A stretch of DNA of 64,000 bases. It comes from an uncultured Saprospiraceae bacterium. Its GTDB lineage: Bacteria; Bacteroidota; Bacteroidia; Chitinophagales; Saprospiraceae. A program made the position numbers and the translations under genes. The DNA lies in NCBI GenBank assembly GCA_938045585.1, contig CALIAU010000012.1, forward strand, positions 62,001 through 126,000. Direction: 5' to 3'. Positions 8,353-17,530 of the stretch are shown here, in pieces. The notes beneath the pieces were generated by a model. It was not told the origin of the DNA. It worked only from the letters and a program-made list of their open reading frames with translations, and searched no databases. Position 1 is the first letter of the stretch. Each line of letters starts with the position of its first letter.

Positions 8353-8565
8353 CTAGTCAAGAATTTCTTCTTTCTGCAAAATCTCTTTTGCTTTATCAGC
8401 ATGACTTGCATCTACATATAACTCTATAGATCCTCCTAGTGGAAGTGCGTGCGCTGAATCCATTTTATCCAATGAGATGGAAGGAATTCCTGCTTCAGCT
8501 AATACATGTTTAGCTGTCATAATTTTAAGCTGGGATATCGAAAAAAAAACACTTTTACTTTCCAT
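8353..8565 (-). CDS. DUF2007-type small protein
   Basis: A 70-residue protein resembling the DUF2007 (putative signal-transducing protein) family, an ACT-like or PII-like alpha/beta fold. Typical parts are the AKHVLAEAGIPSISLDKMDSA segment and IELYVDASHADKAKEIL. Family members often sit alone or at the end of larger membrane proteins and their role is unknown. It is convergent with the GSCFA gene, with three bases between the stops. No terminator is visible between the two. Confidence 0.75.
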   Translation of the reverse strand: MESKSVFFSISQLKIMTAKHVLAEAGIPSISLDKMDSAHALPLGGSIELYVDASHADKAKEILQKEEILD

Positions 8566-8837
8566 ACCAGATATATTAAGTTTTGATTGTCTTAAATTAT
8601 AACGTAAATTCTGAACTTATAGTTCAAAAACACTCCCTTAAAAAACACCCTTGTAAGAGATACCTATTTCTAAAGATCTAAAGGGTTGCCTCCCAAAGAA
8701 AAGATATTACTAGGTTAATCTACCATCAGACATTTTGATTTCTTCAAATTAATATAAAGCAACCTTTCTTAATCATTCCTATAGAGTAGCCATACGATGC
8801 AAAAGCATTTATTTTTTTACCTAATCAATAATTAAAA

Positions 8838-11336
8838 ATGAAAAAAGTACTCTTTACAAAATTATTATTCATAGTAGCCTTCTCGACAGGTTTACTATTC
8901 TCATTACAAGCTCAAATCTCTATTAACGAAATTCAAGAAGGTGGTAGCGTAGAAATAAAAAATTATGGAAATACTACGGTAGATATTTCATCTTACATTC
9001 TGTGTGATTTTCCAGCCTATTGGGATCTTGATTCAGACTTTACGGTTGTATGTGGTGATCTTAACTTAGCAGCTGGCGAAATTGTTTCGCTCATTCCTGC
9101 CTCTGGAGTGAATGTAGCATTGCCCTCTGATGATGGCGAATTAGGATTGTATATAAATTCTAGTTTTGGAAACCCAAATAGTATTATAGATTATTTTGAA
9201 TGGGGATCAACTGGCCACACAAGGTCTTCTGTTGCTGTTGCTGCAGGAATCTGGACTGCCGGTGATTTTATACCATCTTTTTTGCCTAATCAGTCATTAT
9301 CATATGACGGCTTGGGAGATAGCTCTGCAAATTTTTATCCTGAAAACAACCCAAGTTTTTGTTCTGAGAATATGTCAAATTGTACAGTAGACGGGGGATC
9401 AATAGCACTACCAAATGGAGATACTTCTACTTCCATATGTGTAGATGGCAACCCAGACCCTCTTCAAGTTAACGTAAGTAATTCCAGCGGACCTAATGGG
9501 GGTTGGATCATTACAGATGACGTAGATAACATATTAGCTGTTCCAGCATCTCCTCCCTTCGATTTAGATCCCGCGGGAGAAGGCACATGTTTTATTTGGT
9601 ATATCCGATATGAAGATGGTCTAGCCGGAATGACTGTAGGTAATAATTTATCTGATCTTGCTGGATGTTTTGATTTATCCAATGGCATTGAAGTGATTAG
9701 AGAAATACCTGATGGTGGCTCTGTAAGTCTTACAGATGGATCTGATTCTTTTGCGCAATGTGCAGGAAATATTGTCTTCGATGTGCAGCACACGACTACA
9801 GCACCTAATCTATCTTACTGGTATATCATTACTGATAATAACGATAACATCCTTGCATTCCAAAACTCTAACGCTGGTCCAACTATCGATCTTAGCGGAG
9901 CACCGGCTGGTGAATGTAGAGTATGGGGATGGAACTACAGAGGTCTTGATGATCCAATTGTAGGTGACAATATAAGCACACTTACAGATGATTTTTGTGA
10001 AGATATTTCTGATAATTTTATCACGGTGTACAGAGAAATACCTGATGGTGGCTCTGTAACTCTTGCAGATGGATCTGATTCTTTTGCGCAATGTGCAGGG
10101 AATATTGTCTTTGATGTACAACACACAACTACAGCACCTAATATTTCTTACTGGTATATCATTACTGATAACAACGATAACATCCTTGCATTCCAAAACT
10201 CAACCGCTGGTCCAACTATCGATCTTAGTGGAGCACCGGCTGGTGAATGCAGAGTATGGGGATGGAACTACAGAGGTCTTGATGACCCTATCGTAGGTGA
10301 CAATATAAGCACACTAACCGATGATTTTTGTGAAGATATTTCTGATAATTTCATCACAGTATATAGAGAAATACCTGATGGTGGCTCTGTAACTCTTGCA
10401 GATGGATCGGATTCTTTTGCACAATGTGCAGGGAATATTGTCTTCGATGTGCAACACACAACTACAGCACCTAATATTTCTTACTGGTATATCATTACTG
10501 ATAACAACGATAACATCCTTGCATTCCAAAACTCTAACGCTGGTCCAACTATCGATCTTAGTGGAGCACCGGCTGGTGAATGTAGAGTATGGGGATGGAA
10601 CTACAGAGGTCTTGATGACCCTATCGTAGGTGATAACATCAGTACGCTTACAGATGATTTTTGTGAAGATATTTCTGATAATTTTATCACGGTGTATAGA
10701 GAAATACCTGATGGTGGCTCTGTAACTCTTGCAGATGGATCTGATTCTTTTGAAGGCTGCGCTGGAGATATAGTCTTCGATGTACAACACACGACTACTG
10801 CACCTAATATTTCTTACTGGTATATCATTACTGATAACAGCGACAATATCCTTGCATTCCAAAATTCAACAGCTGGGTCCACTCTCGATCTTAGCGGTGC
10901 TCCCGTAGGAGAATGCAGAGTATGGGGATGGAACTACAGAGGTCTCGATGATCCTATAGTGGGTGATAATATCAGCACGCTTACGGATGATTTTTGCGAA
11001 GATATTTCTGATAATTTTATCACGGTATTACGTAGAGATAGTTCAAGTCCAGAATGCATTACCTCTTCTACTGAAGACTTAAATAATCTCAAATACACAA
11101 TAGATGCTTATCCAAATCCTACAAGTGATGTTTTGTTTTTGGAATTCTCTTCTACTGAAGATATAAATGCAGAAATTTTAATTTATAATGACCTTGGTCA
11201 ATTAGTATTACAGACAAGTAAAGAGATTAAGAATAATAAAGTTGAATTAGACGTCCGTGATTTACAAAATGGATTGCTAAGAGTTATCGTATTTAATTCA
11301 AAAATACAGCAGAATGTAAGCATCCTAAAAATCTAA
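8838..11336 (+). CDS. T9SS-secreted lamin-tail protein with five ~111-residue repeats
   Basis: An 832-residue exported protein. Signal peptide about residues 1-25 (ends LQAQ). Residues about 26-130 look like a lamin-tail domain (ISINEIQEGGSVEIKNYG). A diverged repeat covers about 185-289, then four near-identical repeats of 111 residues cover 290-733, each with PDGGSVTLADGSDSF, YWYIITDNNDNILAF and WGWNYRGLDDPIVGDNIS. Conserved cysteines (AQCAG, GECRV, DDFCED) could form disulfides. The C-terminus (about 755-832, AYPNPTSDVLF) is a type A T9SS sorting domain. Presumably surface-attached or released; function unknown, perhaps adhesive. A strong terminator follows. Confidence 0.85.
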   Translation: MKKVLFTKLLFIVAFSTGLLFSLQAQISINEIQEGGSVEIKNYGNTTVDISSYILCDFPAYWDLDSDFTVVCGDLNLAAGEIVSLIPASGVNVALPSDDGELGLYINSSFGNPNSIIDYFEWGSTGHTRSSVAVAAGIWTAGDFIPSFLPNQSLSYDGLGDSSANFYPENNPSFCSENMSNCTVDGGSIALPNGDTSTSICVDGNPDPLQVNVSNSSGPNGGWIITDDVDNILAVPASPPFDLDPAGEGTCFIWYIRYEDGLAGMTVGNNLSDLAGCFDLSNGIEVIREIPDGGSVSLTDGSDSFAQCAGNIVFDVQHTTTAPNLSYWYIITDNNDNILAFQNSNAGPTIDLSGAPAGECRVWGWNYRGLDDPIVGDNISTLTDDFCEDISDNFITVYREIPDGGSVTLADGSDSFAQCAGNIVFDVQHTTTAPNISYWYIITDNNDNILAFQNSTAGPTIDLSGAPAGECRVWGWNYRGLDDPIVGDNISTLTDDFCEDISDNFITVYREIPDGGSVTLADGSDSFAQCAGNIVFDVQHTTTAPNISYWYIITDNNDNILAFQNSNAGPTIDLSGAPAGECRVWGWNYRGLDDPIVGDNISTLTDDFCEDISDNFITVYREIPDGGSVTLADGSDSFEGCAGDIVFDVQHTTTAPNISYWYIITDNSDNILAFQNSTAGSTLDLSGAPVGECRVWGWNYRGLDDPIVGDNISTLTDDFCEDISDNFITVLRRDSSSPECITSSTEDLNNLKYTIDAYPNPTSDVLFLEFSSTEDINAEILIYNDLGQLVLQTSKEIKNNKVELDVRDLQNGLLRVIVFNSKIQQNVSILKI
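9705..11036 (+). repeat. Four tandem 333-bp coding repeats
   Basis: Units start at 9705, 10038, 10371 and 10704, exactly 333 bases apart (111 codons). The first three are nearly identical in nucleotide sequence, including third positions; the fourth is more diverged, with EGCAGD in place of AQCAGN. This points to recent duplication or gene conversion. An older, diverged copy precedes at about 9393-9704. Confidence 0.95.
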
Positions 11337-11376
11337 GATCTTACTACCAATAACACATTTGATTATTCAAACAAGC

Positions 11377-11409
11377 AGCCCACTTATAGTAATAAGTGGG
11401 CTTTTTTTT
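11377..11409 (+). terminator. Rho-independent terminator after the lamin-tail repeat gene
   Basis: A 10-bp perfect stem AGCCCACTTA / TAAGTGGGCT (11377-11386 and 11393-11402), loop of six, followed by a run of eight T. It lies just past the plus-strand gene ending at 11336. Confidence 0.9.
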
Positions 11410-11412
11410 GTT

Positions 11413-12597
11413 TTAAAATTTTAAAATCTTACTTGACGCATTTGATATATCAAACTTCCCATTCTTCCATTCACCATCAATATGTACAACACCAGGCCTC
11501 TTACCCACTTCAAGAGTACCGAGCGTCTCATCAAAGCCAAGTGCCTCTGCGCCATTTTTTGTCGCCCAAGGCAAGATAGTATCAAAGTCCAAATAGGATT
11601 TGTACCTGAGGATGGTTTTCATTTCTTCCAGAATAGATAATTGCCAATTAGAAGTAAGGCTATCCGTACCCAGAGTTAGCTTAGCACCCGCTTCTATAAA
11701 GTGGTCATAGTTTGGAAGAATATTTTCTATGTACATATTTGCATTCGGACAACTTGCCCAATACACAGAATCAAAATGCGCTTCCGCGGCTTGAATATCT
11801 TCCAGTGTGGACAAACTATTATGGACTAATAAGACCTTTCTGTCTTTAGGTAGGTTTTCAAGAATATAATGCACAGAAGTTTTTGCTATCCCCTTCCAAT
11901 TCTTTAATGGAAACCCAAAACCAGCAAAGAAATCTAAGAAAGCTCCTGTCCCTTTTAAAAACATCTCATTTTCTGCAGGCGTCTCTTGATTATGAATACT
12001 AATAGTTTCTGATACATTTGTGTTTTGTGCAATATGGGCGTACAAAGCGCGTGACACAGTGTAGGGTGAATGTGGAACACGGGTCTTTTTATCCTTGCTC
12101 GTATTATCATGCTGCGCATACACTGCTTCATACTGTTCTATGGATGGTGCAGTCATCGCCTCTTGCATAAAATCGAACATCTCCACAAATGTGTAATAAC
12201 GTATTTTACTGTTCCTCTTTACTTTTACAGTATCTCCCTTATTTGAAATATCTCCAACAGCTACTATTCCTGAATTATACATTTCTATATCTCCAGCCTG
12301 AATTGCAGCATCAATTTGCTCTTGCGGAATATCTCTAAACTTAACCACACTGCTAATAAATGGAATAAGTCCAGTCCCCGTTGCCACCTTGGATTTCATG
12401 TGGGACAACTCTAAGTGACAATGTGTATTTATAAATCCGGGAGTGAGAACACCCTTATAATTTTGTACATTCTTATCGCTACATTCAGATTTATCTAAAA
12501 TAGCATCTATCCGTCCGTCCGTATCTACAGCTATAACGTGGTTTTCCAAAAAACTACCATTTCCAATATATATTCTATCTGCGCTTAGAAACTTCAT
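11413..12597 (-). CDS. Amidohydrolase, aminofutalosine-deaminase-like
   Basis: A 394-residue cytosolic metal-dependent deaminase/hydrolase of the Atz/Trz branch. Metal ligands: His59 and His61 in FINTHCHLELSH, a histidine in ISIHNQE near 200, LLVHNS near 255, and the Asp in LGTDSLTSN near 310. The C-terminus (LGTLEVGKRPGVVHI) is the usual small beta-domain. The HCHLELSH form resembles aminodeoxyfutalosine deaminases and related purine deaminases; the substrate is not certain and no menaquinone genes lie in the window. It ends a five-gene minus-strand run, three bases downstream of the DUF1015 gene. Confidence 0.8.
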   Translation of the reverse strand: MKFLSADRIYIGNGSFLENHVIAVDTDGRIDAILDKSECSDKNVQNYKGVLTPGFINTHCHLELSHMKSKVATGTGLIPFISSVVKFRDIPQEQIDAAIQAGDIEMYNSGIVAVGDISNKGDTVKVKRNSKIRYYTFVEMFDFMQEAMTAPSIEQYEAVYAQHDNTSKDKKTRVPHSPYTVSRALYAHIAQNTNVSETISIHNQETPAENEMFLKGTGAFLDFFAGFGFPLKNWKGIAKTSVHYILENLPKDRKVLLVHNSLSTLEDIQAAEAHFDSVYWASCPNANMYIENILPNYDHFIEAGAKLTLGTDSLTSNWQLSILEEMKTILRYKSYLDFDTILPWATKNGAEALGFDETLGTLEVGKRPGVVHIDGEWKNGKFDISNASSKILKF

Positions 12598-12600
12598 ATA

Positions 12601-13710
12601 TTAAAACTCTTTTACTATGACTCCATTTTTTATTCGTGGTTCAAACCAAGTACTTTTTGGTGGGAGCGTTTTTTTCTGATTAGCAATTTGTATAAGCTCT
12701 TCTTGCAATACGGGATAGATAAAAAATGCAACTTTTTGATTATGCTTATTTACTTCTTCTTCTAAGGATACTAATCCTTCCTTACCACTAAAATATTTAA
12801 TCTTTTTACTTTCTCTAACATCTGCTACACCCAGAATATCTCCCATGATTTTAGTGTTAAACAATTCACTATCGAGCAGTACTTTCTGCGTGGCGTATTT
12901 CTTTAGAATTTTCTTTTTCCATTTTAGAGAAAACCAATAGTTGTTCATGTACATGGTCATCTCATATTTGTTTTTTGGCTTCCTCTTCTTTTTTAAAGTT
13001 TTTATTTTGCAATACTTGCTTAATTTAGTGAGGAAGACGGGAAGCTCTGTGGTATTGAAAACTTCTACTACCCGATTATAATCCCATATCTCTAACTCAT
13101 CAAAAGGGAAATAGATAGTCAATAATTTTCCAAATTTAGATTCAGCATTTTCTACATTATTACTTCTATACAGTATCTCCGAGGTAGAAGATCTATGATG
13201 ACCATCTGCTATGTATGCCTTAGGAATTTTTTGTTTGAATAATTTCCTTATGGATTCCACCGCATCTGGATCTGTAATTTTCCAAACTTTATGCTCTGTA
13301 TTTTCATTTTCAAAATCAATACGTAATATGGGTTTTTTCCTATGGATAATTTTTTTTAGATATTCTGCAATTGCTTTATTGGACTTGTATGCAAGTAACA
13401 CAGGCTTGATTAAGGCATTTCTTTGCAACATGAGTTGCATCATATTTTGTTCTTTCGCCGCCAGTGTCTTTTCATGTTTAAGCACCTTTTCAGAACTAAA
13501 ATCTTTAATATCTGTGGACGCTACTAAACCTAAATTTTTTACTCCATCATGACTTATCTGATATAAATACAAAGCCTCCTGAGGTGACTTGTCAAAAAAA
13601 CCACTCTTATAATATTCGTTGAATTGAAACTTCATTGATCCAAAAAAGGAATCCGCAGAAGTTATGAGATCCTCCTTAGGGAAAATGGCTTGAAAAGGAT
13701 AAATGTTCAT
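12601..13710 (-). CDS. DUF1015 family protein
   Basis: A 369-residue soluble protein with the DUF1015 hallmarks: YPFQAIFP at the N-terminus, YLYQISHDG, and the strongly conserved AYIADGHHRSST near residue 170. Some relatives are annotated as SerB-linked or HTH-associated proteins, but a biochemical role is not settled. The middle is very lysine-rich (KKRKPKNKYEM). It is followed after three bases by the amidohydrolase and preceded, after about 80 bases, by the GbsR-like regulator. The neighbours give no clear functional hint. Confidence 0.85.
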   Translation of the reverse strand: MNIYPFQAIFPKEDLITSADSFFGSMKFQFNEYYKSGFFDKSPQEALYLYQISHDGVKNLGLVASTDIKDFSSEKVLKHEKTLAAKEQNMMQLMLQRNALIKPVLLAYKSNKAIAEYLKKIIHRKKPILRIDFENENTEHKVWKITDPDAVESIRKLFKQKIPKAYIADGHHRSSTSEILYRSNNVENAESKFGKLLTIYFPFDELEIWDYNRVVEVFNTTELPVFLTKLSKYCKIKTLKKKRKPKNKYEMTMYMNNYWFSLKWKKKILKKYATQKVLLDSELFNTKIMGDILGVADVRESKKIKYFSGKEGLVSLEEEVNKHNQKVAFFIYPVLQEELIQIANQKKTLPPKSTWFEPRIKNGVIVKEF

Positions 13711-13789
13711 TGATTATCAATGGTTTATGATTGCTATTACTTAGCAAAGTAATAAAGGCAAAATACGCGCCAAAGATACTGAAAATGGA

Positions 13790-14290
13790 CTAGCGAATGG
13801 CTTTTAAGTAATTCCCAATCAACCAACTTGATCGAGAGCTGACTATGTTATTAAGTGCTTTGTCTGCTTTAGTTGAGAAAAGATGCAATTCTTCCATGAT
13901 TTTGCAGAACTCTGTAGATTCATTGCAATTGCATTCTGTAGTCTTTAATTCGGCTAGAATTTCTAACATTGGCTCCAACTCTTTTTTCTTACGCTGTTTA
14001 ATTATCTTGGTGAAAGCAGACCACATATCCTTGTCTGCCTCAAAATAATCTTTGCGTTCTCCTTCTAGGTTTACACCGCGAATTAACTCCCACTCTAATA
14101 AGGTCTTAATATTCTGATGGGCATTTCCTCTAGAAATTTCTAAAGCCTCCATAATATCATCTGCACAGAGGGGTTTTAATGAAATAAGCACTAAGGCATG
14201 GATCTGTCCCATGGTCTTATTTATGCCCCAATTTATTCCCATTTGGCCCCAGGCATCTATAAACTTTTCTTTCCCTTGTGATACGTGCAT
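13790..14290 (-). CDS. GbsR/MarR-type transcriptional regulator
   Basis: A 166-residue winged-helix DNA-binding protein of the GbsR branch of MarR regulators. WGINKTMGQIHALVLISLKPL begins the family-typical helices, and the recognition region is about residues 38-70 (ADDIMEALEISRGNAHQNIKTL), followed by the wing (GERKDYFEADKDMW). The C-terminus holds a cysteine pair (ECNCNESTEFC) not obviously conserved in the family, which might sense redox or metal. It lies between gcvT and the DUF1015 gene in one minus-strand run. Its targets are unknown; GbsR in Bacillus controls choline/betaine genes, none of which are here. Confidence 0.85.
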   Translation of the reverse strand: MHVSQGKEKFIDAWGQMGINWGINKTMGQIHALVLISLKPLCADDIMEALEISRGNAHQNIKTLLEWELIRGVNLEGERKDYFEADKDMWSAFTKIIKQRKKKELEPMLEILAELKTTECNCNESTEFCKIMEELHLFSTKADKALNNIVSSRSSWLIGNYLKAIR

Positions 14291-14328
14291 AAGTATTAAA
14301 TGAAATTCAGACTGATTTGTTCAAATTA

Positions 14329-15441
14329 TCAGCTAAGTTTAACAAACGGAAGTCCATGCACAGTAGCTTTAAGCTCCTTTTTTCTAAATTGAATATAGAG
14401 TTCCGTGCCTTCTTTGGCATATGCTTTTGGGACATAGCCCATTCCAATAGGTTTATCTAAAGAAGGAGACATCGTACCTGAGCTTACTACTCCTATCTCT
14501 TCTTTTTCCGCATTCAAAATAATATAATCGTGTCTAGGGACCCTTCTATCTTCAAGAGTAAAGCCCACTAACTTTTTAGTAACGCCCTCTTTACGCTGTG
14601 CTTTAAAAACTGCCTTTGAAGGAAAATCTGCAGCTTTTTTAGTTTTAGTTATCCATGATAATCCTGCCTCTATAGGAGAAGTTTCATCATTAATATCATT
14701 GCCATAGAGACAGAAGCCCATCTCTAAGCGGAGTGTGTCTCTTGCTGCAAGTCCTGTTGCTTGGATACCGTAAGACTTTCCTGCTTCCATAATTGCCAAC
14801 CAGATATCTACTATATCTTTATTATCTGCATAAATTTCTACGCCACCCGATCCGGTATACCCTGTTGCAGAAATAATTACATTTTCTTTACCTGCAATTT
14901 TTCCTTTTGTGAAGTGATAGTAAGGAATCCCTGTGACATCCACATTTGTGAGGGAATCAATTAATTCTGCCGCTTTGGGTCCCTGCACTGCTATCAAACC
15001 AGTAGCATCAGAAATATTTATCATACGCGTATCAAAACGATTGTGCTTTTTGATCCAATCCCAATCCTTTTCAATATTACTTGCATTCACTACTAACATA
15101 AACGCTTTTTCTCCCTCTGCACATTGATCTTCAGCTAATCGATACACCAGCATATCATCTACAATGCCTCCTTGGTCATTGGGAATACATGTGTATTGTG
15201 CCTGTCCGATTTTTAGCTTGGATGCATCGTTAGAACTTATACTTTGAACAAGGTCTAAGGCTTCTTTTCCTTTAATAATGAACTCACCCATATGTGAAAC
15301 ATCAAAAGCACCTACGCCCTTGCGCACATTTAAATGTTCTTCAGAAATACTCGTGTAGCTAATAGGCATTTCAAACCCTGCAAAACTCACCATCTTAGCC
15401 CCATGGTCGTGGTGCCAAGCATTTAATGCTGTTTTTTTCAA
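14329..15441 (-). CDS. gcvT: Glycine cleavage system T protein (aminomethyltransferase)
   Basis: Transfers the methylene group from the lipoyl-bound aminomethyl moiety to tetrahydrofolate in the glycine cleavage complex, releasing ammonia. The 370-residue protein begins KTALNAWHHDHGAKMVSFAG and has FDVSHMGE near 48-55, the folate-binding ISATGYTGSGGVEIY segment (about 193-207) and GMGYVPKAYA near the end. Length and motifs match full GcvT. The H and P proteins are not in the window. It sits 13 bases downstream of the HEAT-cyclophilin lipoprotein on the same strand. Confidence 0.96.
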   Translation of the reverse strand: MKKTALNAWHHDHGAKMVSFAGFEMPISYTSISEEHLNVRKGVGAFDVSHMGEFIIKGKEALDLVQSISSNDASKLKIGQAQYTCIPNDQGGIVDDMLVYRLAEDQCAEGEKAFMLVVNASNIEKDWDWIKKHNRFDTRMINISDATGLIAVQGPKAAELIDSLTNVDVTGIPYYHFTKGKIAGKENVIISATGYTGSGGVEIYADNKDIVDIWLAIMEAGKSYGIQATGLAARDTLRLEMGFCLYGNDINDETSPIEAGLSWITKTKKAADFPSKAVFKAQRKEGVTKKLVGFTLEDRRVPRHDYIILNAEKEEIGVVSSGTMSPSLDKPIGMGYVPKAYAKEGTELYIQFRKKELKATVHGLPFVKLS

Positions 15442-15454
15442 TGTAATTTCAATT

Positions 15455-17464
15455 TTAATTGCTAATTGTAATATCAGTCATAACATCCCCTTCTTGAATA
15501 GCATGTACTACTTCCATGCCACTGAGCACCTTGGCAAAGATTGTATACTTACCGTCTAAGTGAGGTGTAGGAGAATGTGTTATGAAAAATTGAGTTGATT
15601 CTGTATGTGGTCCAGCGGATGCCATACCGACATAGCCCGCTTCATCGTAATACTTTTGTGAAAATTCTGATCGTATCGTATAATCTGCACTACCAAACCC
15701 ATCCCCTCTTGGGCATCCTCCTTGGATGACAAAGTTTGGAACTACGCGATGAAAGGTTTTATTATCATAAAAATCCTTGTTCGCTAAGTCAATAAAACTA
15801 TAGGTAGACAGAGGTGCATCATATGGATATAATTCCAAGCGAATGACTCCCTTCGTTGTATTAATAGTTGCAATCGGACGATCCCCGTATTTTTCTAATT
15901 CACTCCAGACGATTTCCTTGTTGGCCTCAGGTGTTACCACCGTCTTAGTAGATGTTGGATTTACTATTTTTATAGCTTTCACAACAGCGTTGTAGGTTTC
16001 CACATGCTTAGGCATTTGTAGTTTACTCAATGCAACCACTAAAAAGTCGTCAGTAGAAATAAACTGTTTTAAACCAGACTTGTCATTGCTAATCAAATTT
16101 GCTAAGGTATAGATTACTCCTACATCACCCTGTTCAATAAGCTGCTGTATATCAGCTGCCGCTGTTCTTCTAAACTTATTCAATCCACCCTTCAAGTAAC
16201 TACTGATTTGGTCATTCATCAAAATACTCGCAATAGCTTCTGCGGATTTGTTTTTAATTAAAGGATTTGTTGCATTGAGAGACATCTCTTTTAGAGAAGA
16301 ATAACTATCGATATCGTTACCTAAGACAGAAAGATAGCCGGCTTGTTCATATAGATTCTGACTTTGGCTTATTGCACTTAATGCATCCTTTCTTATTTTA
16401 TTGCGTGCCTTATCAAAATAGTGTGGCATATTCTTAGTCACCGATTTAAGCAAGGTTGTTTTTACATTCCAATCTTTAATGTCCTGAGAAAACTCTCTAT
16501 AAAAACTCGCATCCTCAGATTTTCCATGTTCCACTAAGTAGTTCGCTGCTGTTTTTGCAACATGTACATTATCATCTTTTAAGAAAGAAATGATTTTATC
16601 TACAACCTGTATATATCGAAATGAACCTAAGGCACGAATGATATTCACCTTAGAACGATAGTCCGTTTCTGTATCCAAACGAGCCATTAAGAAATCCCGA
16701 ATTTTAGGATCCTTGGTATGACGCAAGGAATAGTACATTGCCATTCTGACATCCGCATTATTTTCTCTGCGTATTAGATCAGCAAGTTCAAATTTATAGC
16801 TCTCAATGTTCATACTTTTAGCGCGCGAAAAATAATGCGCAGCAACTAATCGAACCTTTTCAGGATATTCTGTATCCTTTAGTATATCCATCATTGCCTT
16901 ATTCCCTGTATTGGAATAGATACCTCTCAGTCCAAACCTGTAGATTCCTTTTACCTGCCCGAGCAATAACAGCGTATCTGTTTTTGTGTATGTATTTATT
17001 GTCGCTAGATTCTCTAGTTGTTGTTTATCTGCGATTTTTCCAATGCCTTCTAAAATGTTTGAATTTTGAGGATTATTTACTGAAATAGAATCTCTATCCT
17101 TAAATGCGGATAATAAATTTCCTGCAAAATTTGCTTCTCCAGACTGTCCTAATGCATAGGCTGCAGCTGCACGTACATGTAGACTTGGGTCTTCTAATCT
17201 ACTTACAAGGGCATCGGCATGAGCGCTTGGGGTATTTGAGGAAAAGGCATTGGTTGCTAGGTAACGTATGATAGGGCTTTCATGGTTTAACATCATCCCC
17301 ACACTATCCATCTTGGCTTTGGTTTGAAGATTTAAAATGTTTTGCACAGTTGCATCAGAAAGACTCAATGAAACAGGTGCAGATTTCTCTTCCGCAGTCG
17401 GTGGTACGCAGGCGAATATGCTGAATACACAAAGAATAATCCCAGCTTTGGTTATAAATTGCAT
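15455..17464 (-). CDS. HEAT-repeat lipoprotein with C-terminal cyclophilin peptidyl-prolyl isomerase domain
   Basis: A 669-residue predicted lipoprotein: the signal ends at a lipobox IFAC, Cys19 being the likely lipidated residue. Residues about 60-470 are HEAT-like helical repeats (for example DPSLHVRAAAAYALGQSGEA and DDNVHVAKTAANYLVEHG). Residues about 535-669 form a cyclophilin domain with KGVIRLELYPYDAPLS, KTFHRVVPNFVIQGGCPRGD and THSPTPHLDGKYTIFAKVL, so proline cis-trans isomerase activity is likely. It is presumably anchored on the periplasmic side, assisting protein folding with the HEAT part as a binding scaffold. It is the first gene of the minus-strand run leading into gcvT. Confidence 0.88.
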   Translation of the reverse strand: MQFITKAGIILCVFSIFACVPPTAEEKSAPVSLSLSDATVQNILNLQTKAKMDSVGMMLNHESPIIRYLATNAFSSNTPSAHADALVSRLEDPSLHVRAAAAYALGQSGEANFAGNLLSAFKDRDSISVNNPQNSNILEGIGKIADKQQLENLATINTYTKTDTLLLLGQVKGIYRFGLRGIYSNTGNKAMMDILKDTEYPEKVRLVAAHYFSRAKSMNIESYKFELADLIRRENNADVRMAMYYSLRHTKDPKIRDFLMARLDTETDYRSKVNIIRALGSFRYIQVVDKIISFLKDDNVHVAKTAANYLVEHGKSEDASFYREFSQDIKDWNVKTTLLKSVTKNMPHYFDKARNKIRKDALSAISQSQNLYEQAGYLSVLGNDIDSYSSLKEMSLNATNPLIKNKSAEAIASILMNDQISSYLKGGLNKFRRTAAADIQQLIEQGDVGVIYTLANLISNDKSGLKQFISTDDFLVVALSKLQMPKHVETYNAVVKAIKIVNPTSTKTVVTPEANKEIVWSELEKYGDRPIATINTTKGVIRLELYPYDAPLSTYSFIDLANKDFYDNKTFHRVVPNFVIQGGCPRGDGFGSADYTIRSEFSQKYYDEAGYVGMASAGPHTESTQFFITHSPTPHLDGKYTIFAKVLSGMEVVHAIQEGDVMTDITISN

Positions 17465-17530
17465 TAGGCGCTGTATATTTCTGCTAAAATAGTAGAAAAC
17501 TATTAGTATCTAAACATTTAAATTAACAAC

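Noticed and set aside
9464-10862. Long minus-strand frames (63-182 codons) opposite the 333-bp repeats
   Set aside because: They repeat with the same 333-bp period and arise from the codon use of the plus-strand gene, which has a signal peptide and sorting domain.
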